Positions 49,799 to 56,947 of a DNA stretch of 58,523 nt are shown here, one piece after another. Position 1 is the first letter of the stretch; the number at the start of each line of letters is the position of its first letter. Source of the DNA: a virus; the IMG/VR virus record IMGVR_UViG_3300042691_003858, positions 1 through 58,523 of that record; one strand, given 5' to 3'. The notes below the pieces were generated by a model. It ran no database searches. It saw only the letters and a list, made by a program, of their open reading frames with translations, and was not told the origin of the DNA. The translations under genes and the position numbers were made by a program.

Positions 49799-50833
49799 TC
49801 AAACGGTGTGCAGGATATGTACTGACGCCTGCCTGGGCCTACCAAGAACCCCATCCAACACTGCCGCCTTCGGGGCGAGATGCTCGACATCCAGGTGCGC
49901 GTACCGCTGCACCATCTCGTGAGACTCCCATCCGCCCAACTCCTGGAGGTCTGACAGACCGACCCCGGACTGGCGCATGAGGCTGGCCCAGGTATGGCGC
50001 AGGTCGTGCCAGCGCAAATCCTCCAAGCCGGCCTTCTCCAGAGCCGCCGCCCACAGCCGCGACGACAACTCCTTCACAGGCTTGCCCCGGTACTCGAAGA
50101 CGTACCCCTCAGTGCGGCCAACCCACCCCCGGATCACAGACATGGCGGTCTCGTTCAGCGGGATGGAGAACGGCAGACCGTTCTTCATGACCTTGCCCGA
50201 GAACACCAGCATGCGCCGCTGGAGATCGACCTCACTCCACTTCAGACCGAAGACGTTGCTCTGACGCAGCCCCGTAGACACGGCAAGAAGCGCCATGTCG
50301 GCGTAGGGGGTGGGTAGGGCACGGACCAGCCTCTCGACCTCGGCAGGATTCAGGAAACGCCTGCGCTCGACCTCACCCGGCAGAAGCCGGAACTTGGGCG
50401 CCTTCTCGGTCCAGAGCCACTCCAGAGCCGCAGCCCTCATCACCGCCCTGAGGAACGCCAGCCTGCGGTTGACCGAGGCAATCGACACCCGCTTGACCTC
50501 TTCGTCTCGGATGTCTTTCACCACGTCCGGGGTGACTTCCTCAAGGAGCCTGATCTCAGCGGCGCTGAACTGCTCCTTCCACCACTCGGCATACCGTTCA
50601 TCGTCCCGGCGCGACTTCTTGTGCCGGTGTTCCCGCAGGAACCGATCAATGGCCTCACCGATGCCACGCTTCTGAGCCTCGCCAAGGACCCTGCCGCGCC
50701 AGATGTCAGCGCGGATGCGGTCGTGCAACTCCTTGGCCTGAGACTCGTCTTCAGTCTTGCAAGACCCGCGATGCGTCTTGCCCTTCACAGTGATGCAATA
50801 CCACCACGTTTTGTTTCTCAGGTAGATGGACAT
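49799..50833 (-). CDS. int: Tyrosine recombinase integrase
   Basis: The 344-residue protein catalyses phage integration and excision. The catalytic set is visible: Arg190 (VSTGLRQSN), Lys217 (GKVMKNG), His276-x-x-Arg279 (WHDLRHTW), Trp302 (GGWESHE) and nucleophile Tyr311 (VQRYAHL). The N-terminal part has an arm-binding-like domain (about 1-60) and a SAM-like core-binding domain (about 60-160). GGAGG lies about eight bases before ATG 50833. The gene ends beside attP, as is typical. A hairpin with a T-run sits directly before its ribosome site. Confidence 0.95.
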   Translation of the reverse strand: MSIYLRNKTWWYCITVKGKTHRGSCKTEDESQAKELHDRIRADIWRGRVLGEAQKRGIGEAIDRFLREHRHKKSRRDDERYAEWWKEQFSAAEIRLLEEVTPDVVKDIRDEEVKRVSIASVNRRLAFLRAVMRAAALEWLWTEKAPKFRLLPGEVERRRFLNPAEVERLVRALPTPYADMALLAVSTGLRQSNVFGLKWSEVDLQRRMLVFSGKVMKNGLPFSIPLNETAMSVIRGWVGRTEGYVFEYRGKPVKELSSRLWAAALEKAGLEDLRWHDLRHTWASLMRQSGVGLSDLQELGGWESHEMVQRYAHLDVEHLAPKAAVLDGVLGRPRQASVHILHTV

Positions 50834-50842
50834 CTTCCCTCC

Positions 50843-50901
50843 AAAAGAAGAAGCCCCACCAGAGACCGCGACACAAAAGTACCACGGCCCCCGGTGGGGC
50901 T
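50843..50901 (-). terminator. Terminator-like hairpin directly upstream of the integrase
   Basis: On the minus strand AGCCCCACC ... GGTGGGGCT (9-bp arms, 32-base loop) is followed by TCTTCTTTT, which abuts the integrase GGAGG. Leftward transcripts from the early block should mostly stop here, keeping integrase low unless termination is relieved. Confidence 0.6.
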
Positions 50902-50913
50902 CAAGTCAGTCGG

Positions 50914-51114
50914 TCAGTCTTCGACGGTCGCCGTAGTCGTCTGCTCCAACTTGGCGCCATGGCCCATCAGGCGGGCCACCACGGCTGCGCTGGCAGCCTT
51001 GACCTCGAACTTGTCGCTGGTCACATGCCGCATGGCCTGGGCGGGTGTCTGAGCCATGACAAGGCGCTCATAGCCAGAGTTCTTTTCGGTGACGACGTAG
51101 ATGCGTTGCTGCAT
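50914..51114 (-). CDS. Small hypothetical protein, 66 aa
   Basis: MQQRIYVVTEKNSGYERLVM is followed by AQTPAQAMRHVTSDKFEVKA and a helix. This pattern 'rxYVVxxxxxxxxRLVxAxTxAqAxrHvaxdxfxVxxAs' is common among short phage proteins of the early region, with no known role. It is the last gene of the early leftward operon before the terminator. A GAGAGA run lies before ATG 51114. Confidence 0.65.
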   Translation of the reverse strand: MQQRIYVVTEKNSGYERLVMAQTPAQAMRHVTSDKFEVKAASAAVVARLMGHGAKLEQTTTATVED

Positions 51115-51126
51115 GTTTCTCTCTCT

Positions 51127-51297
51127 TTAGTCAGTGGTTCCGACCTTCTCGTCGGTCGGCTCTTGGTTCATCGCTGCCGTCGCACGGGCGCGGATGGCGT
51201 CGATGTGGGGTTGCGAGAACTCGTAGGGCAACTTGGCCAAGGCCGCGATTGCCGCGTTCAGAGTCTCGACAGATAGGGTGATGGTCAACTCTTGCAT
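51127..51297 (-). CDS. Small hypothetical protein, 56 aa
   Basis: ATG 51297 to TAA 51127 encodes MQELTITLSVETLNAAIAAL, then AKLPYEFSQPHIDAIRARAT and an acidic tail. The 'LTLSVexxNxIxxALxxxPyexv-xLIxxIrxQA' pattern is a frequent tiny phage protein of unknown function. Its ATG overlaps the TGA of the Tad2-like gene (TGATG). Confidence 0.65.
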   Translation of the reverse strand: MQELTITLSVETLNAAIAALAKLPYEFSQPHIDAIRARATAAMNQEPTDEKVGTTD

Positions 51298-51545
51298 CAG
51301 AGAACTTCTTTCCAGTCGTATGACAAAAGGTCGGTGTGGGACGCGACCCAGGGGACGAGGTCACCGCCGACAGTCCTCATGTAGAGGTACGGCAGGGACA
51401 TCTTGCTGTTGGCGTCGGGCTCTTGGAGGGACACCCACATGTCCTTTCCATTCCAGCCCCTACGGCTGACCTTGCGACCAGCCTTGAGGCTGTCCAGGGC
51501 CATGCCGAAATCCATCTCGCCAGTCATTGCGTTGTAACGTGCCAT
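51297..51545 (-). CDS. tad2: Thoeris anti-defence protein 2-like (DUF2829)
   Basis: The 82-residue protein matches the DUF2829 family: MDFGMALDSLKAGRKVSRRG, then WNGKDMWVSL, then PYLYMRTVGGDLVPWVASHT and DLLSYDWKEVL. Conserved points are 'F-G-x-AL-x-x-LKxGxKVxRxGWNGK', 'Y-x-x-MxTxxGxxVPWxASxTDxLxxDW'. Tad2 is known to bind and sequester the gcADPR signal that Thoeris defence uses to activate its effector. Some family members may have other ligands. It is coupled to the 56-residue gene. Confidence 0.82.
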   Translation of the reverse strand: MARYNAMTGEMDFGMALDSLKAGRKVSRRGWNGKDMWVSLQEPDANSKMSLPYLYMRTVGGDLVPWVASHTDLLSYDWKEVL

Positions 51546-51552
51546 TGATGCC

Positions 51553-51816
51553 TCACTGAATCATCTTCTCGATGTCCTTGATGGACACCTGACCTGCAAA
51601 GCAGGCCTCCGCGTACTTGGCGTAAGACCGTGCGACGTTGTCGCCGTAGTCCTGCCTCCACTTCTGATACAACTCCTTGCGCCGGGTCGGAGACGAGGTC
51701 CTCAAGGCGATACGCACATGCTCAACGAACCTTGTGCGATACATCTTGAGTTCTGCCGCTATGCGTCTCTCGTTCTCCTCCAGTTCTTCTGGAGTCATAT
51801 CCAGTTGGCTCTTCAC
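51553..51816 (-). CDS. Small helical hypothetical protein, 87 aa
   Basis: An all-helical charged protein: MTPEELEENERRIAAELKMY, TRRKELYQKWRQDYGDNVAR and a C-terminal SIKDIEKMIQ. No family is recognised. Its start overlaps the stop of the MazG-like gene by four bases, so it belongs to the early leftward operon. Confidence 0.6.
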   Translation of the reverse strand: MKSQLDMTPEELEENERRIAAELKMYRTRFVEHVRIALRTSSPTRRKELYQKWRQDYGDNVARSYAKYAEACFAGQVSIKDIEKMIQ

Positions 51817-52265
51817 ACGAACCGCGAGAGATCAGGCGCAACCCAGCCAGGGGGCTTGCCGATCTTCCCGCCCTCCTTCAGCACCGGCTTGCCGTCCACC
51901 AACTTGGCGTCGTTGGCGTTCAGCACGGCGGCGTCTGCCCCCTCCTTGTCGAACCCCGCGAGGTAGGCCACACCGTTGCCGGTGACCTCCATGTCGCACA
52001 GGGCGTCCAGGGCGCGTTCGCAGTCCCAGGGCGCGATCCAGACCATCTCGTTGCCGGACTTCAGTGCGTTGGCCACGGACTCCAGGAGTTCGGATGCCAC
52101 CGCAACCCGATGCACGTTCAGAGAGTTGTCGTTGCGGATCGTGAGTTGGTCGAGGAACTCAACGAACTCCTCGATGTGGCAGCCGATCTGCACGGCGAGG
52201 CTTCCGTCTCCCGGCTCCTTGCCGCATGCTTTTAGCCAGTCGGCTGTGCGCCTGAAGTTGCTCAC
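51813..52265 (-). CDS. MazG-like / all-alpha NTP pyrophosphohydrolase
   Basis: The 150-residue protein has HIEEFVEFLDQL (Glu32, Glu33, Glu36) and a second acidic helix with WDCERALDALCDMEV (Asp87, Asp91), the paired EExxE and D/ExxD helices that bind metal in the all-alpha NTP pyrophosphohydrolase superfamily. The end PPGWVAPDLSRFV matches phage members that clean up or reshape nucleotide pools, possibly lowering (p)ppGpp. GTG 52265 overlaps the upstream TGA; the longer open frame to 52418 is rejected because it lies inside the neighbour. Confidence 0.75.
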   Translation of the reverse strand: MSNFRRTADWLKACGKEPGDGSLAVQIGCHIEEFVEFLDQLTIRNDNSLNVHRVAVASELLESVANALKSGNEMVWIAPWDCERALDALCDMEVTGNGVAYLAGFDKEGADAAVLNANDAKLVDGKPVLKEGGKIGKPPGWVAPDLSRFV

Positions 52266-52585
52266 GCCGCCCTCCACAGCACCTTCGGGCTGTTGTTGGA
52301 CGACCGGGCCTTCTCGTACCCCGCCGACCTCACGAACCCCTCCCGACTTGCCCGTCGAGCGATATAGCCCCACGCCCGCCCATCTGGCGGCGGCGGCAAT
52401 CCAATCTTTTCCGCCCATGCTCTTGCATCCTCAGTAAGGAACCCATCAGGTTTGATCGTGGAGTACAGGCGGAAGAAGTTCAGCGCCTCTTCCGACCAGT
52501 TGCCGATCTCCCGATCCGCGTGGGCAGCCGCCAACAGCATCCCGGTCTCAGCAGCCTCTTCGGCCATTTCCCGGCTAAGAGTCAT
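52262..52585 (-). CDS. Hypothetical early protein, winged-helix-like, 107 aa
   Basis: An N-terminal helix region is followed by DGRAWGYIARRASREGFVRS, then AGYEKARSSNNSPKVLW. This 'PDxRAWGxxxRxAxRxGxI-xxGYxxxxxxxxHxxpxxxW' pattern recurs in small phage replication-region proteins and looks like a winged-helix DNA-binding fold. It overlaps both neighbours by four bases. Function is unknown. Confidence 0.6.
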   Translation of the reverse strand: MTLSREMAEEAAETGMLLAAAHADREIGNWSEEALNFFRLYSTIKPDGFLTEDARAWAEKIGLPPPPDGRAWGYIARRASREGFVRSAGYEKARSSNNSPKVLWRAA

Positions 52586-52857
52586 CGCCTAAGCCCTCCC
52601 AGCCTGTCTGCCACCAACTTGGCGTACCCGGCGATGTCCACCCAGGAGTCCGCGTAGTTGGGGTCTCCGTTCACGATCCGGGCCATCTTGTGGCAGATCA
52701 TCTCCAGGGCCTCGCGCTGGTCTTCATCCAGCACCTTGCCCCGTGTGAGGAGGTTGGTCGACAGCACTTCCTTGAGTTGCTGTGACACCTCAGCGTGGCC
52801 GGCGAACGTGCCGTACCTCTTGCCCCTGTCTGTCAGGGTGGTGTCGATGTCATGCAC
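52582..52857 (-). CDS. DUF6378-like hypothetical protein, 91 aa
   Basis: TDRGKRYGTFAGHAEVSQQL, then QREALEMICHKMARIVNGDP and YADSWVDIAGYAKLVADRL form the pattern of a widespread small phage protein ('RxxxYGxF', 'EALxxIxxKiARIxxGDPxxxDSWxDIAGYA'). The helices resemble a MazG-type fold, so a nucleotide-linked role is possible. The start GTG 52857 has GGAGG eight bases upstream and overlaps the HTH gene end. A longer open frame to 53088 is a shadow of upstream genes. Confidence 0.7.
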   Translation of the reverse strand: MHDIDTTLTDRGKRYGTFAGHAEVSQQLKEVLSTNLLTRGKVLDEDQREALEMICHKMARIVNGDPNYADSWVDIAGYAKLVADRLGGLRR

Positions 52858-53023
52858 TTGCGGTGCCTCCGTATTGCTGGCGCAAGAACGAGTCGAGGTC
52901 TTCTCGGTTGAATCGCCATAGGCGACCGACCCTTCCCCCGGGGATGCGGCCCTCACGAGCCAACTTGCGTATCGAGAATGGGCTGAGTCCAAGGTAGTTC
53001 GACGCCTCAAAAACCGACAGCAT
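52850..53023 (-). CDS. Excisionase-type helix-turn-helix protein, 57 aa
   Basis: MLSVFEASNYLGLSPFSIRK, then LAREGRIPGGRVGRLWRFNR and EDLDSFLRQQ form a complete HTH_17 (MerR/excisionase) domain, with the helix-turn-helix at about 3-25 and the wing at 30-42. Such proteins serve as recombination directionality factors for tyrosine integrases, or as regulators. ATG 53023 matches the domain start, with GGGGAA upstream. The gene overlaps the nuclease gene by 17 bases. Confidence 0.75.
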   Translation of the reverse strand: MLSVFEASNYLGLSPFSIRKLAREGRIPGGRVGRLWRFNREDLDSFLRQQYGGTASA

Positions 53024-53849
53024 CCGGTTCCCCGGCGATCCGTTGGTACTGTTGGCAGAAGGCTGCGACTTCGCAGTAGTGGGCGCATCGGCGGTTCTCG
53101 CCGGGTCGCTCAACGATTTCGTAACCCGTGTCTGGTGTTCCGAGTTCATCTCGGATTGGGGAGATCTTGACTGCACGTTTGCCACCTTTTTTCATGAGCG
53201 CATACACGGTCCCGCTGTACCAGCGTTCCTCGTCATTGCACTCGACGGTTTCTCCAAGTTCTGCCTGCTTGTGCAGGCGGACCCGCTCAACGATGTACTC
53301 GTAGGCTTCGTCCAGAGTCCACACGGGAAGGCCAATGACCTTCACCGCTTGCTGTGGGTACTCCGGCTTGCGCATAGCCTCCGACTTTTTCCAGTCGCGG
53401 AAGATCGCCACGACTTCAAGTCGGTCAACGGTGATGCCGTTCTGCGCCGCCAGCCATCGCAGTACGTTTTGCTGCCGAGTCCAGGAAACGTCTCCATCGG
53501 CCTTGTAGACCGAGCAGACTTTCCAGTCCTGCATGACGCCGTCGTCAAGGTGGACACGGTCGAACTGACCAGAGAGTTTCCAGCCTTCGACCTCTGCGTA
53601 CAGCCGCTTCTCGACCAACGCTGAGGTCTGCGCCCGTTCAAGGACGGTGTGAACGGCCTGACCCATCAATGACCAAATCCGCTCACTGACGTCCTCGACC
53701 ACCATCTCCCGGTACTTGCGCCCGAGGACACGCTTCTGAGGCGAGTCGATCAACTTGGTGGTGGAGATGTCCCCACCACCCGTGTACGGGTCGTTCTTGA
53801 CGGCTGCGACCAGCGCGTCAGGAAGTCCGTGCAGGTTGGTGAGGTTCAT
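53007..53849 (-). CDS. PD-(D/E)XK exonuclease (RecB/Cas4-like)
   Basis: The 280-residue protein has the family order: His67 in GQAVHTVLERAQ, GQFDRVHLDDGVMQDWK with Asp97 and Asp108-x-Lys110, and a Gln/Tyr helix near 125-135 (TRQQNVLRWLA). A C-terminal Cys group (RRCAHYCEVAAFC) resembles the iron-sulphur or zinc end of Cas4/AddB-like nucleases. With the neighbouring annealing protein it would form a phage recombination pair, resecting DNA ends. Confidence 0.8.
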   Translation of the reverse strand: MNLTNLHGLPDALVAAVKNDPYTGGGDISTTKLIDSPQKRVLGRKYREMVVEDVSERIWSLMGQAVHTVLERAQTSALVEKRLYAEVEGWKLSGQFDRVHLDDGVMQDWKVCSVYKADGDVSWTRQQNVLRWLAAQNGITVDRLEVVAIFRDWKKSEAMRKPEYPQQAVKVIGLPVWTLDEAYEYIVERVRLHKQAELGETVECNDEERWYSGTVYALMKKGGKRAVKISPIRDELGTPDTGYEIVERPGENRRCAHYCEVAAFCQQYQRIAGEPDAVGF

Positions 53850-54106
53850 CAGAAGTCGACCTCGACCTGATTCCTGCCGCCGCCCTGCTGCCGGGGCTGC
53901 TGGTCACGCGGCGCGTACTTGGGGTCGGGCAACTTCAGCGTCCCGCTCTTGTACGGGTTGCCGTTCTTGCTGACCTTGTTCCACAGGGCGACGTCGTACT
54001 TGGTGCCGTCCGGGAACTCGACGGTGCCGATCTCGTGGGGAGACTTTTCCGACTTCTTCTTGTTGTTCTCGAAGAGGCGGATCTCGATCTGGTTGTTGTA
54101 GGTCAC
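53849..54106 (-). CDS. Small OB-like protein, SSB candidate, 85 aa
   Basis: A beta-rich core, NNQIEIRLFENNKKKSEKSP, then GTVEFPDGTKYDVALWNKVS and GNPYKSGTLKLP, ends in a Gln/Gly-rich tail with the acidic end VEVDF. The layout (small strand domain, 'WxKxxKxGxPYxSG', flexible tail with acidic tip) resembles phage single-strand-binding or DUF736-type proteins. It is placed between nuclease and annealing protein with overlaps of one and four bases, fitting a role in recombination. Confidence 0.6.
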   Translation of the reverse strand: MTYNNQIEIRLFENNKKKSEKSPHEIGTVEFPDGTKYDVALWNKVSKNGNPYKSGTLKLPDPKYAPRDQQPRQQGGGRNQVEVDF

Positions 54107-54669
54107 TTGGACGCTCCTTGTGCTGCCTTCTTCTGAAGGCGCTTGACGACTTCCTCGACCTTCTCCTTGGGGAGTTGGGCAAGGGACTGAATCCCGTAAC
54201 TGGCACAGATGGCATCGACGTGGATGCCGACCTCGGTGGCCAGCCTCTGGATGATCTCGACCTCAGCCTTGTCGGCCTTGGGACGGGCCGCGTAGGCGTT
54301 CGTAGCGGCGTTGCCGTCATCGTCCTCAGGGGCGATGCCGCAAGCCGCCATGAGGCTGTAGCGCCGCGCATAGGTCAGAGCCGAGCCGTAGCCCTGGGGG
54401 TCGTGCTTGGCTGCGGGAACGTGCAACTTGCCCGCGCTCATGGTCTCGCCCGACTCGTGGACGAACGTCGTCTCCACGATCACGCCCGACTCGCACAGGT
54501 CGGTCTTCTGGATCAGGGCGATCCCGTTGTTGTTCAGAGCGTCGATCACGGCTTCAACGCAAGCAGCCAGATCTGCGTACTTCGACTTGAAGTGCGGATT
54601 GCTGCTGCTCTTGAGGGCCGGTCCGAACTCGCGCTGCGCCTTGACAAGCGCCGTGCTGATGTCCTTCAT
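54103..54669 (-). CDS. erf: ERF-family single-strand annealing protein
   Basis: The 188-residue protein begins MKDISTALVKAQREFGPALK, followed by SSSNPHFKSKYADLAACVEA, the signature of ERF-type recombinases, and has QGYGSALTYARRYSLMAACG with the conserved 'GSAxTYaRRYxL' block. A linker and C-terminal helices follow. ERF proteins anneal complementary strands, for genome circularisation and recombination. It is the first gene of the early leftward operon. Confidence 0.92.
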   Translation of the reverse strand: MKDISTALVKAQREFGPALKSSSNPHFKSKYADLAACVEAVIDALNNNGIALIQKTDLCESGVIVETTFVHESGETMSAGKLHVPAAKHDPQGYGSALTYARRYSLMAACGIAPEDDDGNAATNAYAARPKADKAEVEIIQRLATEVGIHVDAICASYGIQSLAQLPKEKVEEVVKRLQKKAAQGASK

Positions 54670-54895
54670 GGTGTTCCTAAGGAGTTGCGACAGAGGGGAA
54701 GTGCGCTAACGTCTAAGGACTGAGGCAGTGACGTCAGCAGTGAGGAACCTCAGTGTATGTCTAAGTTTTTGTTTGTTGCTCATGGAAAACCCTAGTAGTA
54801 ATTGAGAAATCTCAACAGAGAATCGAGCGGCATCTTGCCCGTATGAACACCTACGGAGAACTACGAACAAAGAACCATTCCGGGCGCAATCCGGA
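54670..54895. promoter_or_regulatory. Divergent control region between erf and the primase-helicase
   Basis: This 226-base gap feeds both directions. It contains an inverted repeat ACTGAGG / CCTCAGT (54719-54754) enclosing TGACGTCA, two CTAAG motifs (54713, 54761), an AT-rich tract with a T-run at 54766, and two further dyads listed separately. No repressor is identified. Both early promoters are expected here. Confidence 0.65.
54802..54815. promoter_or_regulatory. Operator-like dyad TTGAGA-AA-TCTCAA
   Basis: A perfect 6-bp dyad with a two-base spacer lies in the AT-rich centre of the divergent region. The size fits the binding site of a dimeric helix-turn-helix repressor. It is the best operator candidate in the window. 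Confidence 0.5.
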
Positions 54896-54897
54896 AT
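54877..54897. promoter_or_regulatory. Dyad ATTCCGG-N7-CCGGAAT overlapping the primase start
   Basis: Perfect 7-bp arms include the ATG at 54896. As RNA it forms a hairpin that would hide the start codon; as DNA it could be a regulator site. The tiny frame 54843-54899 (18 codons) ends in it with an ATGA overlap and may couple translation. Confidence 0.5.
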
Positions 54898-56641
54898 GAC
54901 GCAACATCCAGCAACACACAACAACATGAAGACATTCAACGACTTCGGGATCAACATCTCAGGTAAAACCCTAGGTGTTGAGGTGAAAACAACATGTCCG
55001 CAGTGCAGTCACACCAGAAGGAAGTCCAACTACCCCTGTCTCAACGTAAACACTGAAAAGGGGGTGTGGCACTGCCATCACTGCGGGTGGTCTGGGGGGC
55101 TAAGTAACGGGGTCATCAATCGCTCCGCTCCCCCGTCGCGTCGCGTCTACCCCAAGCCAGAGTTCCGCCCTGCTGCTCTGAGTGAGGCGGCGCTTCAGTT
55201 CTTCCAGAAGAGGGGGATCACCACTGAGGTTCTGATCCGCAACCGCATCTCGATGGAGAGGGTGTGGATGCCTCAGATTGAGGATGAGGTCACCTCCATC
55301 TCCTTCCCGTACTACAAGCAAGGGGAGGTGGTGAACGTCAAGTACCGGGACAACGCCAAGAACTTCAGGCAGGTCGCTGGCGCCCAGAAGATTCTCTACA
55401 AGTGGGATGACCTCGGGATCGTCACGATCATCACCGAGGGTGAGATGGACGCCTTGGCCTGCGAGGTGGCCGGCTACCAGAACGCGGTGTCTGTGCCTGA
55501 TGGCGCACCGTCTGCCGACTCCAAGAACTTTGAACACAAGTTCGAGTACCTCGATGACGAGGCCCTCGACAAGGTCAAGACCTTCATCCTGGCGGTCGAC
55601 AACGACGCCCCAGGGGTGAGGCTGGAGGACGAACTCTCACGCCGCCTGGGCCGCGATAGGTGCCTGCGCGTGACATGGCCAGAGGATTGCAAGGACGCCA
55701 ACGAGGTGCTGGTCAAGCACGGCGCACAGGCCTTGGCCGACTGCATACACGACGCCAAGCCTTACCCGGTGGAGGGCGTCTTCTCGGTGGCTGACATCGA
55801 GGAAGACATCAACAACATGCTGGAGTACGGGCTGATCCAGGGTGAGCCCACGGGGTGGGACTCCATGTCCCGCCTGTACACGCCAGCCCCTGGCCAGTGG
55901 ACGCTGGTCACCGGCATTCCCTCAATGGGTAAGAGCGAGTGGCTGGACGCCCTGGCCATCAACCTCGCAGAGAACGCTGGCTGGGTCTTCGGCGTCTGCT
56001 CACCTGAGAACCAGCCCATCTCCTGGCATGCCGCCAAGTTGATGGAGAAGCGCATGGGCGAGAGGCTGGTGGCCGGCAGGGTGAGCCCCACCAAGTTCCA
56101 GGAGGCCAAGGCGTGGTTGGGCGAACACTTCCACTTCATCATGCCCGAGGAGCCCACGCTCGACGCCGTGCTGGCCAAGGCCAAGACGCTGGTCAGGCGC
56201 CACGGCATGAAGGGTCTCATCATCGACCCGTACAACGAACTGGATCACACCAAGCGCAAGGACAACGTCGCAGAGACTGAGTACGTCTCCCTGTTCCTGA
56301 CCCAGTTGCGCAAGTTTGCAAGAGAGAATTCGATCCATGTCTGGCTGGTGGCGCACCCAGCGAAGTTGATGAAGGACAACAAGGGCGTGTACCCAGTGCC
56401 AGACGGCTACTCCGTCTCGGGCTCTGCCCACTTCTTCAACAAAGCCGACAACATCATCGCCGTACACCGGGACACCAACAACCCGGCGGCACCCACAGAA
56501 GTCCACGTTCAGAAGATCCGTAGCCGATGGCTCGGTCGGCGTGGCACTGCCTATCTCCAGTGGCGCCCTGAGTCAGGGCGATTCCGTGAGTACCCCGGCG
56601 CCTACGCGCCACCTGAAGACGAAGGAGATTCCAATGCCTGA
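54896..56641 (+). CDS. Primase-helicase (T7 gp4-like)
   Basis: The 581-residue replication protein combines an N-terminal zinc-binding domain (Cys34, Cys37, Cys60, Cys63), a TOPRIM primase core (ITEGEMDALA near 180, AVDNDAPG near 233) and a RecA-like DnaB helicase (Walker A GIPSMGKS near 341-348, Walker B GLIIDPYNELD near 440-450). It primes and unwinds the phage DNA at the fork. ATG 54896 gives the full frame; ATG 54926 would give MKTFNDFG and is equally possible. Neither has a Shine-Dalgarno site. Confidence 0.92.
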   Translation: MTQHPATHNNMKTFNDFGINISGKTLGVEVKTTCPQCSHTRRKSNYPCLNVNTEKGVWHCHHCGWSGGLSNGVINRSAPPSRRVYPKPEFRPAALSEAALQFFQKRGITTEVLIRNRISMERVWMPQIEDEVTSISFPYYKQGEVVNVKYRDNAKNFRQVAGAQKILYKWDDLGIVTIITEGEMDALACEVAGYQNAVSVPDGAPSADSKNFEHKFEYLDDEALDKVKTFILAVDNDAPGVRLEDELSRRLGRDRCLRVTWPEDCKDANEVLVKHGAQALADCIHDAKPYPVEGVFSVADIEEDINNMLEYGLIQGEPTGWDSMSRLYTPAPGQWTLVTGIPSMGKSEWLDALAINLAENAGWVFGVCSPENQPISWHAAKLMEKRMGERLVAGRVSPTKFQEAKAWLGEHFHFIMPEEPTLDAVLAKAKTLVRRHGMKGLIIDPYNELDHTKRKDNVAETEYVSLFLTQLRKFARENSIHVWLVAHPAKLMKDNKGVYPVPDGYSVSGSAHFFNKADNIIAVHRDTNNPAAPTEVHVQKIRSRWLGRRGTAYLQWRPESGRFREYPGAYAPPEDEGDSNA

Positions 56642-56750
56642 TACCCCCACCGAGACTGTCGTGGTGGTGACCCACACCGATACGCAACTTGGCATAGAGC
56701 CCACCGAGACAGTGACCGTGACCGTTACTGAAGTTGTGGAGACGCCGTGA
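56634..56750 (+). CDS. Small Thr/Val-rich peptide, 38 aa
   Basis: ATG 56634 to TGA 56750 encodes MPDTPTETVVVVTHTDTQLG followed by a TETVTVTVTEVVETP end. AAGGAG lies six bases upstream, and the gene overlaps both the primase stop and the next GTG start. The repetitive T-V alternation suggests a beta strand or disordered peptide. The function is unknown. Confidence 0.5.
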   Translation: MPDTPTETVVVVTHTDTQLGIEPTETVTVTVTEVVETP

Positions 56751-56947
56751 CCAACCTACGCGAGGCCGCAGTTGTGGTCATCGTCGGCGTCCTTGCCGGC
56801 GCTGGTCTGGCTGCTGGACTCATGGCCCATAAGTACCGCGATGGGGTCTGGGTCCCGTGCGGGGTTGCAGAAATCTCGCCAGACGTTCCGCCTCAGTTGC
56901 GCGACTGGTGTAGAAAACAAAGGAGTAAGCATGTCGTCACTCCGTGA
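56747..56947 (+). CDS. Small membrane-anchored protein, 66 aa
   Basis: A hydrophobic N-terminal segment, AAVVVIVGVLAGAGLAAGLM (about 7-26), is followed by a soluble part with two Cys (VPCGVAEIS, RDWCRKQ). It is probably anchored in the inner membrane with the Cys-containing part in the periplasm. GTG 56747 overlaps the preceding TGA by four bases. The function is unknown. Confidence 0.55.
   Translation: MTNLREAAVVVIVGVLAGAGLAAGLMAHKYRDGVWVPCGVAEISPDVPPQLRDWCRKQRSKHVVTP

Noticed and set aside
54706-54957. Minus-strand frame of 83 codons across the divergent region
   Set aside because: It spans operator-like dyads and the primase start and lacks a ribosome site.
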